Shown: piece after piece, positions 7,187 through 17,209 of the stretch
How the letters are laid out: each line of letters opens with the position of its first letter
Numbering within the stretch: the stretch's first letter is position 1
Assembly (NCBI RefSeq): GCF_030381805.1
Contig: NZ_JAUDRH010000011.1
Coordinates: 186,001 to 250,000, forward strand
Direction of reading: 5' to 3'
DNA from: Chlorogloeopsis sp. ULAP01
Lineage (GTDB): Bacteria; Cyanobacteriota; Cyanobacteriia; Cyanobacteriales; Nostocaceae
Length of the DNA stretch: 64,000 nucleotides
Position numbers and translations under genes: made by a program
The notes under the pieces: generated by a model
What the model saw: only the letters and a program-made list of their open reading frames with translations
The model's database searches: none
What the model was told of the DNA's origin: nothing

Positions 7187-8401
7187 TTAGAAGCGTCCGC
7201 TTCTAACATCACTCAAGCTAATACCATAAAACTCTTGAGCTAGTTTAATGGCTCGCTTGGTTTCATCTCCCATGACGCCATTGAGAACGCCTTTATAAAA
7301 GCCGCGATCGCGCAGTCGTCTTTGGATTTCCAAAACTTCAAATTCACTCTTAGCAGCAGTCTTGACGGTATTATGTAATTTGGCTCTGGTAGTTGGCCCT
7401 GCAATACCACTTACTGCCAGGAAATTATCAGCTTGAAAACGCCTGACTGCATCCGCAGTATAAGGCCCGTAGTAGCCATTTGGCTCTCCCTGCAAATAAC
7501 CGGCTTGGATTAACTGTTCTTGAAGAACTCTAACTGGCTCACCGCGATCGCCTTGGCTGAGATTATCTCTTTGTTTAACTGGTTTGGCAACTTCTTGTGT
7601 GCCACCAACACCCAATGGGGGCAATTTGCGGAGAGTATTAGGTCCTACAACACCATCAACATCTAATCTGTAAGCTACTTGAAATCTTTTGACAGCTTCT
7701 TCTGTAATTGGGCCAAATATACCAGTAGATTGACCAAAATAAAAACCCGCTATTCGCAAACGTTCTTGCAAAATCCTAACTTGTTCACCTTCGTCGCCTT
7801 TTTGTAATAAATTGGGGCTACGACGCTTATTGTTAGTAGAAGCATTCAGAGTATTTACTGTTTGAGCTTTGTTGCTTACAGTTCTGGCAACTTGGCTTTG
7901 GGTTTTTACAGTGCTGGTTTTTTTGCTTTGGGTATTGGTATTATTAACTTTTTTAATTTGAGTACTTGCAGTACTAGTTTTTTTGCTTTGGGCTTTAACC
8001 GTACCTTTCTGCCAGTTCTCTAATTTTTGTAAAGTTGTTGATCCAGCGATACCATTTACTTGCAAACCAGCTGCTTTTTGGAAACTACGGACAGCAGCTT
8101 CGGTATCAAAGTCGTAGACTTGTGTAATTGAAGCTTGATAAAAGCCTGCATTCTTTAGTCTTTGTTGCAAAGAGCGGACAGAAGGGCCTTGATCTCCTCT
8201 TTCTAATGCTAAAACACTAGTGACAGCACTGAGAGTAGACAGGGTAACGAGCAAGGGCAGCATATACTTCCAAGCCTTACCAGAGAGTCGTCTCCAGTCA
8301 GGCGCTGGTGCGCTCTTTAACAAAGAATTGAAATTAATCAATTCATTCTGTAAGGGTTCTTCGTAGGCAGAAGCTACGTACAAATATGCAAGATTGTCCA
8401 T
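7187..8401 (-). CDS. Peptidoglycan-binding-repeat membrane protein (Alr1690-like)
   Basis: 404-aa protein with one hydrophobic segment at about residues 47-65 and four PG_binding_1-type repeats, recognisable from GDQGPSVRSLQQRL (about 70), GDEGEQVRILQERL (about 203), GDRGEPVRVLQEQL (about 284) and a degenerate EVLEIQRRLRDRG (about 354). A Ser/Thr/Lys-rich linker (about 133-190) separates the first two. It probably anchors to the cell wall; no catalytic domain is seen. It starts 10 bp after cobN on the same strand, so the two are likely cotranscribed. It is convergent with furA, the position held by alr1690 in Anabaena PCC 7120. Confidence 0.85.
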   Translation of the reverse strand: MDNLAYLYVASAYEEPLQNELINFNSLLKSAPAPDWRRLSGKAWKYMLPLLVTLSTLSAVTSVLALERGDQGPSVRSLQQRLKNAGFYQASITQVYDFDTEAAVRSFQKAAGLQVNGIAGSTTLQKLENWQKGTVKAQSKKTSTASTQIKKVNNTNTQSKKTSTVKTQSQVARTVSNKAQTVNTLNASTNNKRRSPNLLQKGDEGEQVRILQERLRIAGFYFGQSTGIFGPITEEAVKRFQVAYRLDVDGVVGPNTLRKLPPLGVGGTQEVAKPVKQRDNLSQGDRGEPVRVLQEQLIQAGYLQGEPNGYYGPYTADAVRRFQADNFLAVSGIAGPTTRAKLHNTVKTAAKSEFEVLEIQRRLRDRGFYKGVLNGVMGDETKRAIKLAQEFYGISLSDVRSGRF

Positions 8402-8411
8402 ATGATGTTTC

Positions 8412-11400
8412 CTACACCACGGATTTTTGTTCGATAACTGCTTCAGCTTGATGAATTAAGTTTCTCAAATTTTCCAAAGTTTGTATACTGACATCCTGCC
8501 AGAAGCCGCGTTTAAATGCTTCCAGTAATCTTTCAGCAATATCACGCAGAGCGTAGGGGTTTTTACTCTGGATGAATTCACTGACAGTAGGATCAAACAA
8601 GTAAGCTTGGGCTATTCCTTCATACATATAGTCTTCTACACATTTAGCTGTCGCATCGTAGGCAAATAAATAATCTACTGTTGCCGCCATTTCAAATGCA
8701 CCTTTGTAACCGTGGCGCATGACTCCAGCTATCCATTTGGGATTGACGACACGAGAACGATATACCCTAGCAATTTCTTCTTTTAGTTGACGAACTCGCG
8801 GTTTGGCAGGAATAGAATGATCGCCAAAATAAGTTTGGGGATTCTTCCCTTGTAAAGAACGTATTGCTGCGGTTAATCCACCTTGAAATTGGTAATAATC
8901 ATCCGAATCGAGTAAATCGTGTTCACGATTGTCTTGATTGTGCAGTACTATTTGCATTTGCTGCAATCGCCTCTCGAATGCTTCTGGAGATGATATTCCT
9001 TCTCCTCCTCCTATTGATGTGTAAGCATAGCAACTCCAGTTAATGTAAGCACGTGCTAAATCCTCCTCATCTGTCCAATTTTGCGATTCAATTAAGCCTT
9101 GTAGCCCAGCACCGTAAGCACCTGGTTTAGAACCAAAGATGCGGTAGTGCGATCGCGCTTGGGCTTGTTGTTGACTCAAACCCTGTGTTGTCCAAAATTC
9201 TGTTTCTTTTTGAATTTGTGCTGCTAAAGGGTTTTGTTCTGGTGGTTCATCTAATGCTGCTACTGCTGCCACTGCTTGATTAAATAAATCAATCAAATTG
9301 GGAAAAGCATCCCGGAAAAAACCAGAAATTCGCAAAGTAACGTCTACGCGGGGACGTCCTAATACTGAAAGTGGCAAAATTTCAAAATCTACTACTCGTC
9401 GTGCGGCACCATCCCAAACAGGCTGTACACCTATTAAAGCTAGTGCTTCGGCAATGTCATCACCTCCAGTCCGCATTGTAGCAGTTCCCCACACTGATAA
9501 CGCAAGTGTTTTTGGATACTCTCCATTTGCTTGGGTATAAACCTCAATCAGAGTTTCAGCAGCTTTCCTGCCAATATCCCAGGCTATTTCTGTCGGAATA
9601 GCACGAATATCTACTGAATAAAAATTTTTACCCGTTGGTAAAACTTCCGGACGTCCCCGCGTCGGTGCGCCAGCAGGAGCGCTAGGAACATATTTACCAT
9701 CCAGCCCGCGCAATAAGTGGGTGATTTCTTGGTGAGTTTGTTGCAGCGAAGGAATTAGACGCAAGCGTATCCAGTCGAGGGCGGAAGAGAGGGGGGGGGT
9801 AGGGGCAGTGCCTTGGGAGCGCCCTGAAGTGGGAGATAATAGATTTTCTATGAGTTCTGCGGCGTGTGCTTCTAAAACTTCAACCGCGTCACCGACGGTA
9901 CGACAGGTGCGTTGATATTTTGCGAGTAAAACTTGCTGGCTAATTGCTGATAATTCTGTGCTGAAATCTGCTGTGAGAGGATCGAAATCTAAGCCTAAAT
10001 CTTGAGCTAGAGCACGGGTGAATCCGATTTGATGGCGATTGGGATGACGAGCGATCGCGACAATTAAATCCCGCAGTTGTCTTCCAGTTGGACATTGCCC
10101 AAAAATATGCAAACCATCGCGGATCTGAGCTTCTTTTAACTCGCAAAGATAACCATCAATGTTGTTAATGGCTAATGGTTGATTGCTAATTGTTAATTGT
10201 TCTTGGCTATTAGCCATTAGTGATGAACTATTAGCCACTTTTAAATCGAGATGAAGATTTTCTTTGATAACTAGTTCCTGGATGCGATCGCAAATTGCAG
10301 GCAAACGTTCCGGATTTAAACTTTCTGCTTCATAATACTCATCAATTAAATTTTCCAACTGTTGCAAACCACCGTATAGTTCTGCTCGCGTTAGTGGTGG
10401 CGTCAGGTGATCCACAATTACAGCTTGAGCGCGACGTTTGGCTTGCGAACCCTCACCAGGATCGTTGACAATAAACGGGTACAAATGAGGAAGCGCTCCC
10501 AAAGCAACTTCTGGATAACAATCACCAGATAACGCCACACTTTTACCTGGTAACCATTCCAAATTTCCATGCTTCCCCACATGAACTACCGCATCCGCAC
10601 CAAAATATTCTCTCACCCAATAATAAAAAGCTAAATAAGCGTGAGTTGGTTCCAAATCCGGTGCATGATAATTCAAACTGGGATCGACATCATACCCACG
10701 CGCCGGCTGAATTCCCACAAAGATGTTGCCGAGTTGAATACCGGGAATGGGGAATAAAGAGGACACGGGGACACGGGGACACGGGGACACGGGGAACTGT
10801 TTTCTCTCCGCGTCCCCGCGTCTGATTGTCTCTGCGTCTTCACAAGCTATTTCCCACCGCTCACAGATACTCTGCTGCACAACTTCCGGTAAAGAAGCAA
10901 AATACTCCTGATACTCTTGCCAAGAAACACTTTGTCGCACTTGACGTAATTCCTTACCTTCTGGATCGTTTGTTACTCCACTAAGAAGATTATGTATTAA
11001 TTCATGACTAGACTTAAGTATATTTTCCACATGATATCCTTCCATCTGTAAAGACTTAAGGATTTCTACACAACTTGCTGGTGTATCAAGTCCTACACCG
11101 TTAGCCAAGCGTCCATCACGGGTGGGGTAATTCGCTAAAATCAAAGCAACGCGACGTTGTTCGGGTGGCTTGGAGCGCAGGCGTACCCAGTTGGCTGCTA
11201 AATCAGCGACAAATTCAATGCGATCGCGCACAGGTTCATAAACAACCACATCCGTTTCTAACTGCGGATGGCGTTTTTGTAGTGCCTTAAAAGATATAGC
11301 CCGGCTAATAATACGTCCATCGACTTCTGGCAGCGCCACATTCATGGCGATATCGCGGGGTGAAAGTCCTTGGAATGTAGACTGCCACTGTTGCACCGAA

Positions 11401-12341
11401 CCACTGCTGAGAATCGCCTGTAAAACAGGCACATCCAATTTTTGCCACAGGGCAATTTGGGGTGTTTCTGTTTCTAAGCGTGCTAGAGAAAAGCTGGTTG
11501 TATTCAATAGCAGAGCTATTTGTTCAGAGTCTTTGGGTTGGAAAAACTCGCTCAACTCATCTTGAACATCGGTTTCACGCAACGAAGAAACAAAAACTGG
11601 CACTGGTTCTAAATTTCGCTTTGCCAATGCTTCGCACAGAGCATCAATGACTTTAGTATTTCCCGCGAGATAATGGGCGCGATAGAAGAGAATACCTACT
11701 TTGGGAAGAGTTGGGGAAGGGAGATGACTGGAACTTGGAATTTCGAGCTTGGAACTTATCTCCGTCTCTCCCCTATCTCCCCCATTTTCCTGCCATTCAT
11801 ATAACCCAACGCGGTAAACTGGCTGGGGAGGCGGTGGATTAAATGAACTAAATTGGCAAGTATCGGCAATAAATTTGAGAGCGTTAACAATATTTTCTAC
11901 GCCACCTTCAAGGAAATAGCGCCATATTTTATTAACAGTATTCAAAGGTAGAGTAGAGTGAGATATTAAATCGGGATCTAAAGCATCATCCCCTGGTATT
12001 ACAATTAGGGTTGTACCATGACGTTGGACAATTTCCCGCACTACTTCTAACCCATAAGCCCAGTAGGAACGTCCTCCTAATAGTCGCAGAATAATTACTT
12101 GGGCAAGCTCCAAAATTTGCTCGGCATAGGTATCTATATCTATTTGATGCTGCAAGCTTAATAGGTTTGCAACTCTTAATGCAGGGAAACTAGGAGGCAA
12201 CTTAGAAACTGCCTGTGCCAAAGTTTGAATGTCGGTATCAGCCGCTGTAAGAAATACAATAGGAGCAGGAGTTTGTTCTAAAAATCTAACGCCTTCTGAT
12301 TGAGGACTCCACCCTACCGATATGGCACTAATACGATGCAT
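8412..12341 (-). CDS. cobN: Cobaltochelatase subunit CobN
   Basis: Large subunit of the ATP-dependent cobalt chelatase family (CobN/BchH/ChlH), which inserts Co2+ into the corrin ring during cobalamin synthesis. The 1309-aa product starts MHRISAISVGWSPQSEGV, a CobN rather than ChlH N-terminus, and has family segments GYDVDPSLNYHAPDLEPTHAYLAFY, HVGKHGNLEWLPGK and MYEGIAQAYLFDP. No cobS/cobT-like genes are adjacent; cyanobacteria may borrow ChlI/ChlD. Oddly, several in-frame stretches look like intergenic repeats rather than CobN sequence: near 9648-9689, 9778-9845, 10159-10238, 10740-10850 (including four tandem ACACGGGG units at 10763-10794) and 11700-11790. The frame stays open, so it is probably functional. 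Confidence 0.9.
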   Translation of the reverse strand: MHRISAISVGWSPQSEGVRFLEQTPAPIVFLTAADTDIQTLAQAVSKLPPSFPALRVANLLSLQHQIDIDTYAEQILELAQVIILRLLGGRSYWAYGLEVVREIVQRHGTTLIVIPGDDALDPDLISHSTLPLNTVNKIWRYFLEGGVENIVNALKFIADTCQFSSFNPPPPQPVYRVGLYEWQENGGDRGETEISSKLEIPSSSHLPSPTLPKVGILFYRAHYLAGNTKVIDALCEALAKRNLEPVPVFVSSLRETDVQDELSEFFQPKDSEQIALLLNTTSFSLARLETETPQIALWQKLDVPVLQAILSSGSVQQWQSTFQGLSPRDIAMNVALPEVDGRIISRAISFKALQKRHPQLETDVVVYEPVRDRIEFVADLAANWVRLRSKPPEQRRVALILANYPTRDGRLANGVGLDTPASCVEILKSLQMEGYHVENILKSSHELIHNLLSGVTNDPEGKELRQVRQSVSWQEYQEYFASLPEVVQQSICERWEIACEDAETIRRGDAERKQFPVSPCPRVPVSSLFPIPGIQLGNIFVGIQPARGYDVDPSLNYHAPDLEPTHAYLAFYYWVREYFGADAVVHVGKHGNLEWLPGKSVALSGDCYPEVALGALPHLYPFIVNDPGEGSQAKRRAQAVIVDHLTPPLTRAELYGGLQQLENLIDEYYEAESLNPERLPAICDRIQELVIKENLHLDLKVANSSSLMANSQEQLTISNQPLAINNIDGYLCELKEAQIRDGLHIFGQCPTGRQLRDLIVAIARHPNRHQIGFTRALAQDLGLDFDPLTADFSTELSAISQQVLLAKYQRTCRTVGDAVEVLEAHAAELIENLLSPTSGRSQGTAPTPPLSSALDWIRLRLIPSLQQTHQEITHLLRGLDGKYVPSAPAGAPTRGRPEVLPTGKNFYSVDIRAIPTEIAWDIGRKAAETLIEVYTQANGEYPKTLALSVWGTATMRTGGDDIAEALALIGVQPVWDGAARRVVDFEILPLSVLGRPRVDVTLRISGFFRDAFPNLIDLFNQAVAAVAALDEPPEQNPLAAQIQKETEFWTTQGLSQQQAQARSHYRIFGSKPGAYGAGLQGLIESQNWTDEEDLARAYINWSCYAYTSIGGGEGISSPEAFERRLQQMQIVLHNQDNREHDLLDSDDYYQFQGGLTAAIRSLQGKNPQTYFGDHSIPAKPRVRQLKEEIARVYRSRVVNPKWIAGVMRHGYKGAFEMAATVDYLFAYDATAKCVEDYMYEGIAQAYLFDPTVSEFIQSKNPYALRDIAERLLEAFKRGFWQDVSIQTLENLRNLIHQAEAVIEQKSVV

Positions 12342-12425
12342 AATGCTGTATTACCGTCTTAAACTGTAGATTAGAACACATTGAAAAATTTTAATTAACT
12401 GGGTACAGCCCCTCTTACCTTGAAT

Positions 12426-14642
12426 ATGCTTAATTCTCCTGATTTGAGCTTTTCTCGAACCTTGCCTTTGGATGTATTTAATCAGCTTGGCGAATTGTTA
12501 GAACAGATGGCTCAAGCAGTGGAAAACAGAGCTTTGGTATTGACAGAAGCTGTACTTGCGACAATTCATACACCAAAGGAGTGGCAGACACAAAGATTTG
12601 CGGTTGTTATTTCTGAGGGGTTTAGTGTGTTGATGGTGGGTTCTCCACAACAGGAGCAGCAGGGGCAACCTCACCCCGATGCCACCCCCGTCAATGGAAC
12701 GACAACTCGCTTCATCCAAGAGCAGTCATTCAAAGAGAATTTTCCACACAAAGAACCTCCGGATTTGACAGAATCAATAGAAATTCCCACGTGCCAGCCT
12801 TTTTCAGACTCTTTGTGGAATGTAGAGTTAACATTTGATATTGAGGCGATCGCCTCTTTTATGGTGGAATTGAGGGATGTGTTTGAGCGTGACTCTCAGA
12901 CATACCAAAATATTGAACATTATCGTCAACTTCTCGCTCCAAATGATGGTAAGCTCCAAAGTCAGTTTACGCTATTATTGTTAAACTATTTTTTGCCGCA
13001 GCCAGGTCAAGAACTTACAAAGCCACAAGCTGCTATCTTCTCTTCTGTTTCTATCTGTCAGCCAGTGGAAGATGCTCTGCAAAAACAACTTGCTCAAGAG
13101 CGGCTCTTAAACCAGGTAACAACTCAAATCCGGCAAAGTTTAGACATATCTGTGATTTTAGTAACAGCAATTGAGCAAGTACGGGAGTTTTTGGAATTAG
13201 ATCGATTGGTAATCTGTAAACTACCTTCTTTAAAAGGAGTTAAGCTTTTCAATCCTGCTGAGTGTTTTAATCCCCCAGTACTTCAAGCTAGTTCACAAAG
13301 TAACCCTCTTTTGGGTACACCAAATACTATCAATCACACTTTAGTTGGAATTAAGAAAGAGGTTTTTCCCAGTAACCAATCACCAATATCTAGTACGCAG
13401 TCTTCTTCCTCAACTCCGAATTTTAGTGAAGTTAACAAAATTTTAGAATTTTCATCTTTTTCTAGCTTATTTTCGCACTCAGGCTGTGTTATTTACGAGT
13501 CCCGTGCGAGTGATACCATTCCTTCAGTATTGTTGAGTAAACAAGACAATTGCTTTACACTGAATTCTTCATGTTGGAATAAGTATCAGCAAGGCTTTAC
13601 TTTGGCTGTAGACGATGTCGAAAAAACTTACGCCCTAGAAGAGTGTCTTTTGAGCTTTTTAAGGAATATACAAGTACGGGCAAAATTTGTAGCTCCCATT
13701 GTATTCGAGGACAAACTTTGGGGACTTTTGATTGCTCATCAGTGCCATGCCCCATACTCATGGAGTGAGAGTGAAAAAAGTTTGCTAACTTCTGTGGCTG
13801 AACAATTGGCGATCGCTATTCACCAATCTGAGTTAACGCGATCACTCACTCAGGAAAAACAAACTTTAGAGCAACGAGTCATTGAGCGCACAGTAGCTTT
13901 GCACGATGCTTTAGTCGCGGCTGAAGCCGCCAGCCGCCTCAGAAGTGAATTTCTTGCTACCATTAGCCACGAATTACTCACACCTTTGACTTATGTGATT
14001 GGTATGTCTTCCACTTTACTACGCTGGTCGTTTGGAGAATTGAACGAGCGGCAACGCGATTATCTACAAACAATCCACGACAGTGGAGAGCATTTATTAG
14101 AAATGATTAATGATATTTTGGAGTTATCCCAAATTGAAGCAGGCAAGGCAGTCCTAAATATTACAGAATTTTCTTTAGTGGACATAGCAGAGACTACAAT
14201 AGCATCGCTTTTAGAAAAAGCCACAAGTCAGCAAGTTAATCTTAGACTGGATTTACCCCTGGATCGACAACGCGATCGCTTTATTGCTGATGTTAGGCGA
14301 GTGGAACAAATATTGTGGAATCTTTTAAGTAATGCGATCAAGTTTACACCAGAAGGTGGTAATGTCACTTTACGGCTCTGGGTGGAAAATGATACTGCTG
14401 TGTTTCAAGTGGAAGATACTGGCATTGGTATTCCTAAAGAACAGTTGCCACTCCTGTTTGAAAAATTTCATCAACTCGATCCACCCTACCGTCGCCGTTA
14501 CGAAGGTACAGGGCTGGGTTTGGCATTAACTAAACAACTGATAGAACTACATAGAGGTCGAATTGAAGTAGAATCTACAGTTGGCGTTGGCTCAATTTTT
14601 ACTGTATGGATACCAATCCAGCCAAAACCAGTCTTGAGTTAG
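12426..14642 (+). CDS. GAF-domain sensor histidine kinase
   Basis: 738-aa soluble kinase with no membrane segment. Residues 1-210 are uncharacterised, followed by a GAF-like sensor (about 225-480) interrupted by a Ser-rich low-complexity stretch, then a HisKA domain with ATISHELLTPLTYVIG (phosphoacceptor His about 515). The ATPase domain has the N box NLLSNAIKFT, G1 DTGIGIP, F box LFEKFHQL and G2 GTGLGLAL. The H box has Leu where Arg is usual (SHELRTPL). No receiver domain and no adjacent response regulator, so its partner is unknown. ATG 12426 is preferred to TTG 12420. Divergent from cobN. Confidence 0.85.
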   Translation: MLNSPDLSFSRTLPLDVFNQLGELLEQMAQAVENRALVLTEAVLATIHTPKEWQTQRFAVVISEGFSVLMVGSPQQEQQGQPHPDATPVNGTTTRFIQEQSFKENFPHKEPPDLTESIEIPTCQPFSDSLWNVELTFDIEAIASFMVELRDVFERDSQTYQNIEHYRQLLAPNDGKLQSQFTLLLLNYFLPQPGQELTKPQAAIFSSVSICQPVEDALQKQLAQERLLNQVTTQIRQSLDISVILVTAIEQVREFLELDRLVICKLPSLKGVKLFNPAECFNPPVLQASSQSNPLLGTPNTINHTLVGIKKEVFPSNQSPISSTQSSSSTPNFSEVNKILEFSSFSSLFSHSGCVIYESRASDTIPSVLLSKQDNCFTLNSSCWNKYQQGFTLAVDDVEKTYALEECLLSFLRNIQVRAKFVAPIVFEDKLWGLLIAHQCHAPYSWSESEKSLLTSVAEQLAIAIHQSELTRSLTQEKQTLEQRVIERTVALHDALVAAEAASRLRSEFLATISHELLTPLTYVIGMSSTLLRWSFGELNERQRDYLQTIHDSGEHLLEMINDILELSQIEAGKAVLNITEFSLVDIAETTIASLLEKATSQQVNLRLDLPLDRQRDRFIADVRRVEQILWNLLSNAIKFTPEGGNVTLRLWVENDTAVFQVEDTGIGIPKEQLPLLFEKFHQLDPPYRRRYEGTGLGLALTKQLIELHRGRIEVESTVGVGSIFTVWIPIQPKPVLS

Positions 14643-14854
14643 TTGGTAGGGGCGGGTTTTGCCGATGATTTTTCGGTTGAAACAGACAATTTATCTTCTA
14701 AACCCGCCCGTAAAGTTGTTGGTAGTTGGTGGTTATTTAGTTATTAGTTGATTATTTATTACTCTCCTTGTCCCCTTGTCCCCCCTTCCCCCACTCTCCC
14801 TCTCTTCCCCTCTCCACGTCTTTGCGTCTCCCACTCCTCATCTATTTCCCCTCT

Positions 14855-15535
14855 ATGTCTCTAGAATCCTTACGCCGCGGACTAATTGTTTCCTGTCAAG
14901 CCCCAATAGAATCACCACTCCACGATCCATTCGTAATTGCAGCAATGGCACAAACTGCTGTCAATAATGGTGCGGTTGGAGTGCGTATTGATACGCCTGC
15001 GCATATATATGCTGTACGACAACGTGTTCAAGTACCAATAATTGGGTTATGGAAGCAAGTCATCACTGGATACGATGTATACATTACTCCCCAGTTTCAC
15101 CATGCGGCTGCTGTTGCAGAAGCGGGAGCTGATATTATCGCCATAGACGCGACGACTAGAAAACGCCCTGGTAGTGAAAATTTAGCAGTTACTATTGCTC
15201 GGATTCATGAGAAATTAGCCAAACCAGTCATGGCAGATGTAGATACAATCGAAGCGGCAAAGGCAGCCGTAGACGCTGGTGCAGATATTGTGGGGACTAC
15301 TCTTTGTGGCTACACTGCTGCAACCAAGCATCTTTCTCCCCCTGCTTGGGAACTTTTAACTCAGATGGTGGAAAAGCTACAAGTTCCCGTAATTTGTGAA
15401 GGCGGTATTTCTTCTCCTCAAATGGCGCGTAGGGCAATTGATTTAGGTGCATACGCTGTAGTTGTTGGTACTGCAATAACGGGAGTTGATTATTTAGTGA
15501 GAGATTATACATCAATCTTAAATACTGAGTCTTGA
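14855..15535 (+). CDS. nanE: Putative N-acetylmannosamine-6-phosphate 2-epimerase (NanE family)
   Basis: TIM-barrel protein of 226 aa resembling NanE, which interconverts ManNAc-6-P and GlcNAc-6-P. Family features: RRGLIVSCQAPIESPLHDP, GAVGVRID, PIIGLWKQ, ADIIAIDATTRKRP, MADVDTIEAAKAAVDAGADIVGTTLCGY and the phosphate-binding CEGGISSP...GAYAVVVGTAIT. The frame extends upstream to 14768, but that part encodes Pro/Ser-rich low complexity from a pyrimidine-rich repeat, so I place the start at ATG 14855. No other sialic-acid genes are nearby; a role in amino-sugar recycling is inference. Confidence 0.85.
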   Translation: MSLESLRRGLIVSCQAPIESPLHDPFVIAAMAQTAVNNGAVGVRIDTPAHIYAVRQRVQVPIIGLWKQVITGYDVYITPQFHHAAAVAEAGADIIAIDATTRKRPGSENLAVTIARIHEKLAKPVMADVDTIEAAKAAVDAGADIVGTTLCGYTAATKHLSPPAWELLTQMVEKLQVPVICEGGISSPQMARRAIDLGAYAVVVGTAITGVDYLVRDYTSILNTES

Positions 15536-15615
15536 GTATGGGAGTATCCCAAATGTTTGAGTTTATTTTTCAACGCAGAGTCACGCAGAGGAGTACAAGC
15601 AAGGTAGCTGATGAA

Positions 15616-16089
15616 TTACAACAGCAAAATCTCAAATCCAAACTCTACAGAGCGATTAGAATCATGCAGTTCTCGCATTCCAATTCGTTGAAAGCCAAGG
15701 TGCTTGTAAAGTTGATGGGCAGCAGTAAAACGAGTGTCGCTCCAGAGGATGAGACGGAGTTTCTCTGCGCCGCGGGCATGAGCGATCGCTATTTCTACCA
15801 ATCGTCTTCCCCAACCTTGTCGGCGTAACGAGGGATGTACATATAAGCTTTTCAACTCGGCATGATCGGGGTGAAGCAGAACAGCTCCCGTTGCCAAGAT
15901 GTTTCCTTTATCTTCAATTACCCAGAATTCTCCACCGTTAGCACGAAAATAATCTCCTGGATTAAGCAGATGAGTATCTTCATTTTCAGCATCCAGAACA
16001 CAGCCATATTCAGCGTAAATTTCTGCTATTAGCTTCAGTATGTCAGGAACATCAGATGAGATTGTAGGACGAATAAAAAGCATTTGCAC
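15616..16089 (-). CDS. GNAT family N-acetyltransferase
   Basis: 157-aa acetyltransferase with the acetyl-CoA pyrophosphate loop RRQGWGRRL (about 88-96), preceded by the beta-4 strand AELKSLYVHPS and followed by AHQLYKHLGFQRI. Substrate unknown. The start is ATG 16089, with an alternative at 16083. Convergent with the nanE-like gene, leaving 80 bp between stops. A 98-codon frame on the other strand is a shadow. Confidence 0.85.
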   Translation of the reverse strand: MQMLFIRPTISSDVPDILKLIAEIYAEYGCVLDAENEDTHLLNPGDYFRANGGEFWVIEDKGNILATGAVLLHPDHAELKSLYVHPSLRRQGWGRRLVEIAIAHARGAEKLRLILWSDTRFTAAHQLYKHLGFQRIGMRELHDSNRSVEFGFEILLL

Positions 16090-16174
16090 TGTAACTAAAA
16101 CTAACTTTAGTTTTTGAGGGCAAAGTTGCAGTCAAAAGCCCTACATTCAGAGTTAATAGAACATTTGCTATTAA

Positions 16175-17083
16175 TTATCTTCGTTTAAAAATTACCATTT
16201 CATTACCAACCACCGGGCTACGCGCCACCAGCCTGTTTTGAGAGTCGGTAATTTCTAGATGGGTGAAGTCTAATTCTTGAGAACGCTGGAAAATCTCAGC
16301 AGCTAGTTTGTTTTGTTGAGATTCTTTGAGAGTGTACCAGTCATCACTAATTTTCATAGTGAGAGTACTCGTGAGAAAGTTGGCTTGAATTGATTGTATT
16401 AGTCCGGAGGCAATGCGATCGCTTACTTGTGCTACTTGATTTTCAATTGCCGCAATCAAAGTTTGTTCTGGCGTTAATACTAATGTCGGTGTCGGTGTCG
16501 GTGTCGGCGTGGCAGTTATTTCGGGTTCTGGTTCTGGAGATGGAGGAGGAGTAATTTCTTCTGTTGGCGGCGGCGCTTCTTGTGTTGATGGTGATGGTGT
16601 CTGTGTTGGCAGTGGCTCTGGTGAAGTCGTTATGGTTGGTGAAGGTACTTCTTCTACAGCAGGAGTTTCTTGTGCCTGCTCTGAAGATGGCGGAACTGTT
16701 GCTATTTCTGTTGGTTTACTAGTAAAGATATTTGAAGTTGTCCAAATTAAAATTACGGTAGCAACAGCAATAACTCCTGTCAAAACAGTGTCGGATAAAT
16801 TAGCAGACAAATTTGCTGGTAAAAAAGAGCGGATTTTGGCTAATAATCCACTCCACCCAGATTGAAGCGGCTGCAAAACACTGGAGGTTTCCTCAGTACC
16901 ACCAGGAGGTTCTGTCTCCAACTTTTCAACCGTTGTTTCTAAAAGAGCGATCGCGCCTCTCAACATTTGGATAGTTTTAGCCTTCCAAAACGGTTGAGCT
17001 TTTTGGTATTGTCTTTGCCGAAGTCGATTTTCCTCCGGTTCTGGGGAAGAAGATGGTTGTGGATTTTGATTGTCTTGTGACAT
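16175..17083 (-). CDS. Single-pass membrane protein with Pro/Thr-rich linker, unknown function
   Basis: 302 aa. The order is a charged cytoplasmic segment (1-100), one transmembrane helix (TVLTGVIAVATVILIWTTS, about 98-116), a Pro/Glu/Thr-rich linker with PTPTPTP (about 125-200), and a C-terminal globular domain (LTPEQTLIAAIENQVAQVSD...) ending VVGNEMVIFKRR. No catalytic motif recognised. A cell-envelope role is suggested only by architecture. Its promoter region is shared with the divergent phosphatase gene. Confidence 0.7.
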   Translation of the reverse strand: MSQDNQNPQPSSSPEPEENRLRQRQYQKAQPFWKAKTIQMLRGAIALLETTVEKLETEPPGGTEETSSVLQPLQSGWSGLLAKIRSFLPANLSANLSDTVLTGVIAVATVILIWTTSNIFTSKPTEIATVPPSSEQAQETPAVEEVPSPTITTSPEPLPTQTPSPSTQEAPPPTEEITPPPSPEPEPEITATPTPTPTPTLVLTPEQTLIAAIENQVAQVSDRIASGLIQSIQANFLTSTLTMKISDDWYTLKESQQNKLAAEIFQRSQELDFTHLEITDSQNRLVARSPVVGNEMVIFKRR

Positions 17084-17209
17084 GGAACTTTCACCCAGAG
17101 CAGCTAATCAAAAACATACATATTAAATTCCTGCTTCAGCCTCCCCTGCCTTAATGTATCACTTCATTGCTTCGGCTAAACTTATCAAAATATTGATTTG
17201 GATGAGATT

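Noticed and set aside
15532..15828. 98-codon ORF on the plus strand
   Set aside because: Antisense to the GNAT acetyltransferase, which has clear family motifs.
16509..16865. 118-codon Gly/Val/Ser-rich ORF
   Set aside because: Complement of the Pro/Thr-rich linker of the membrane protein; composition artefact.
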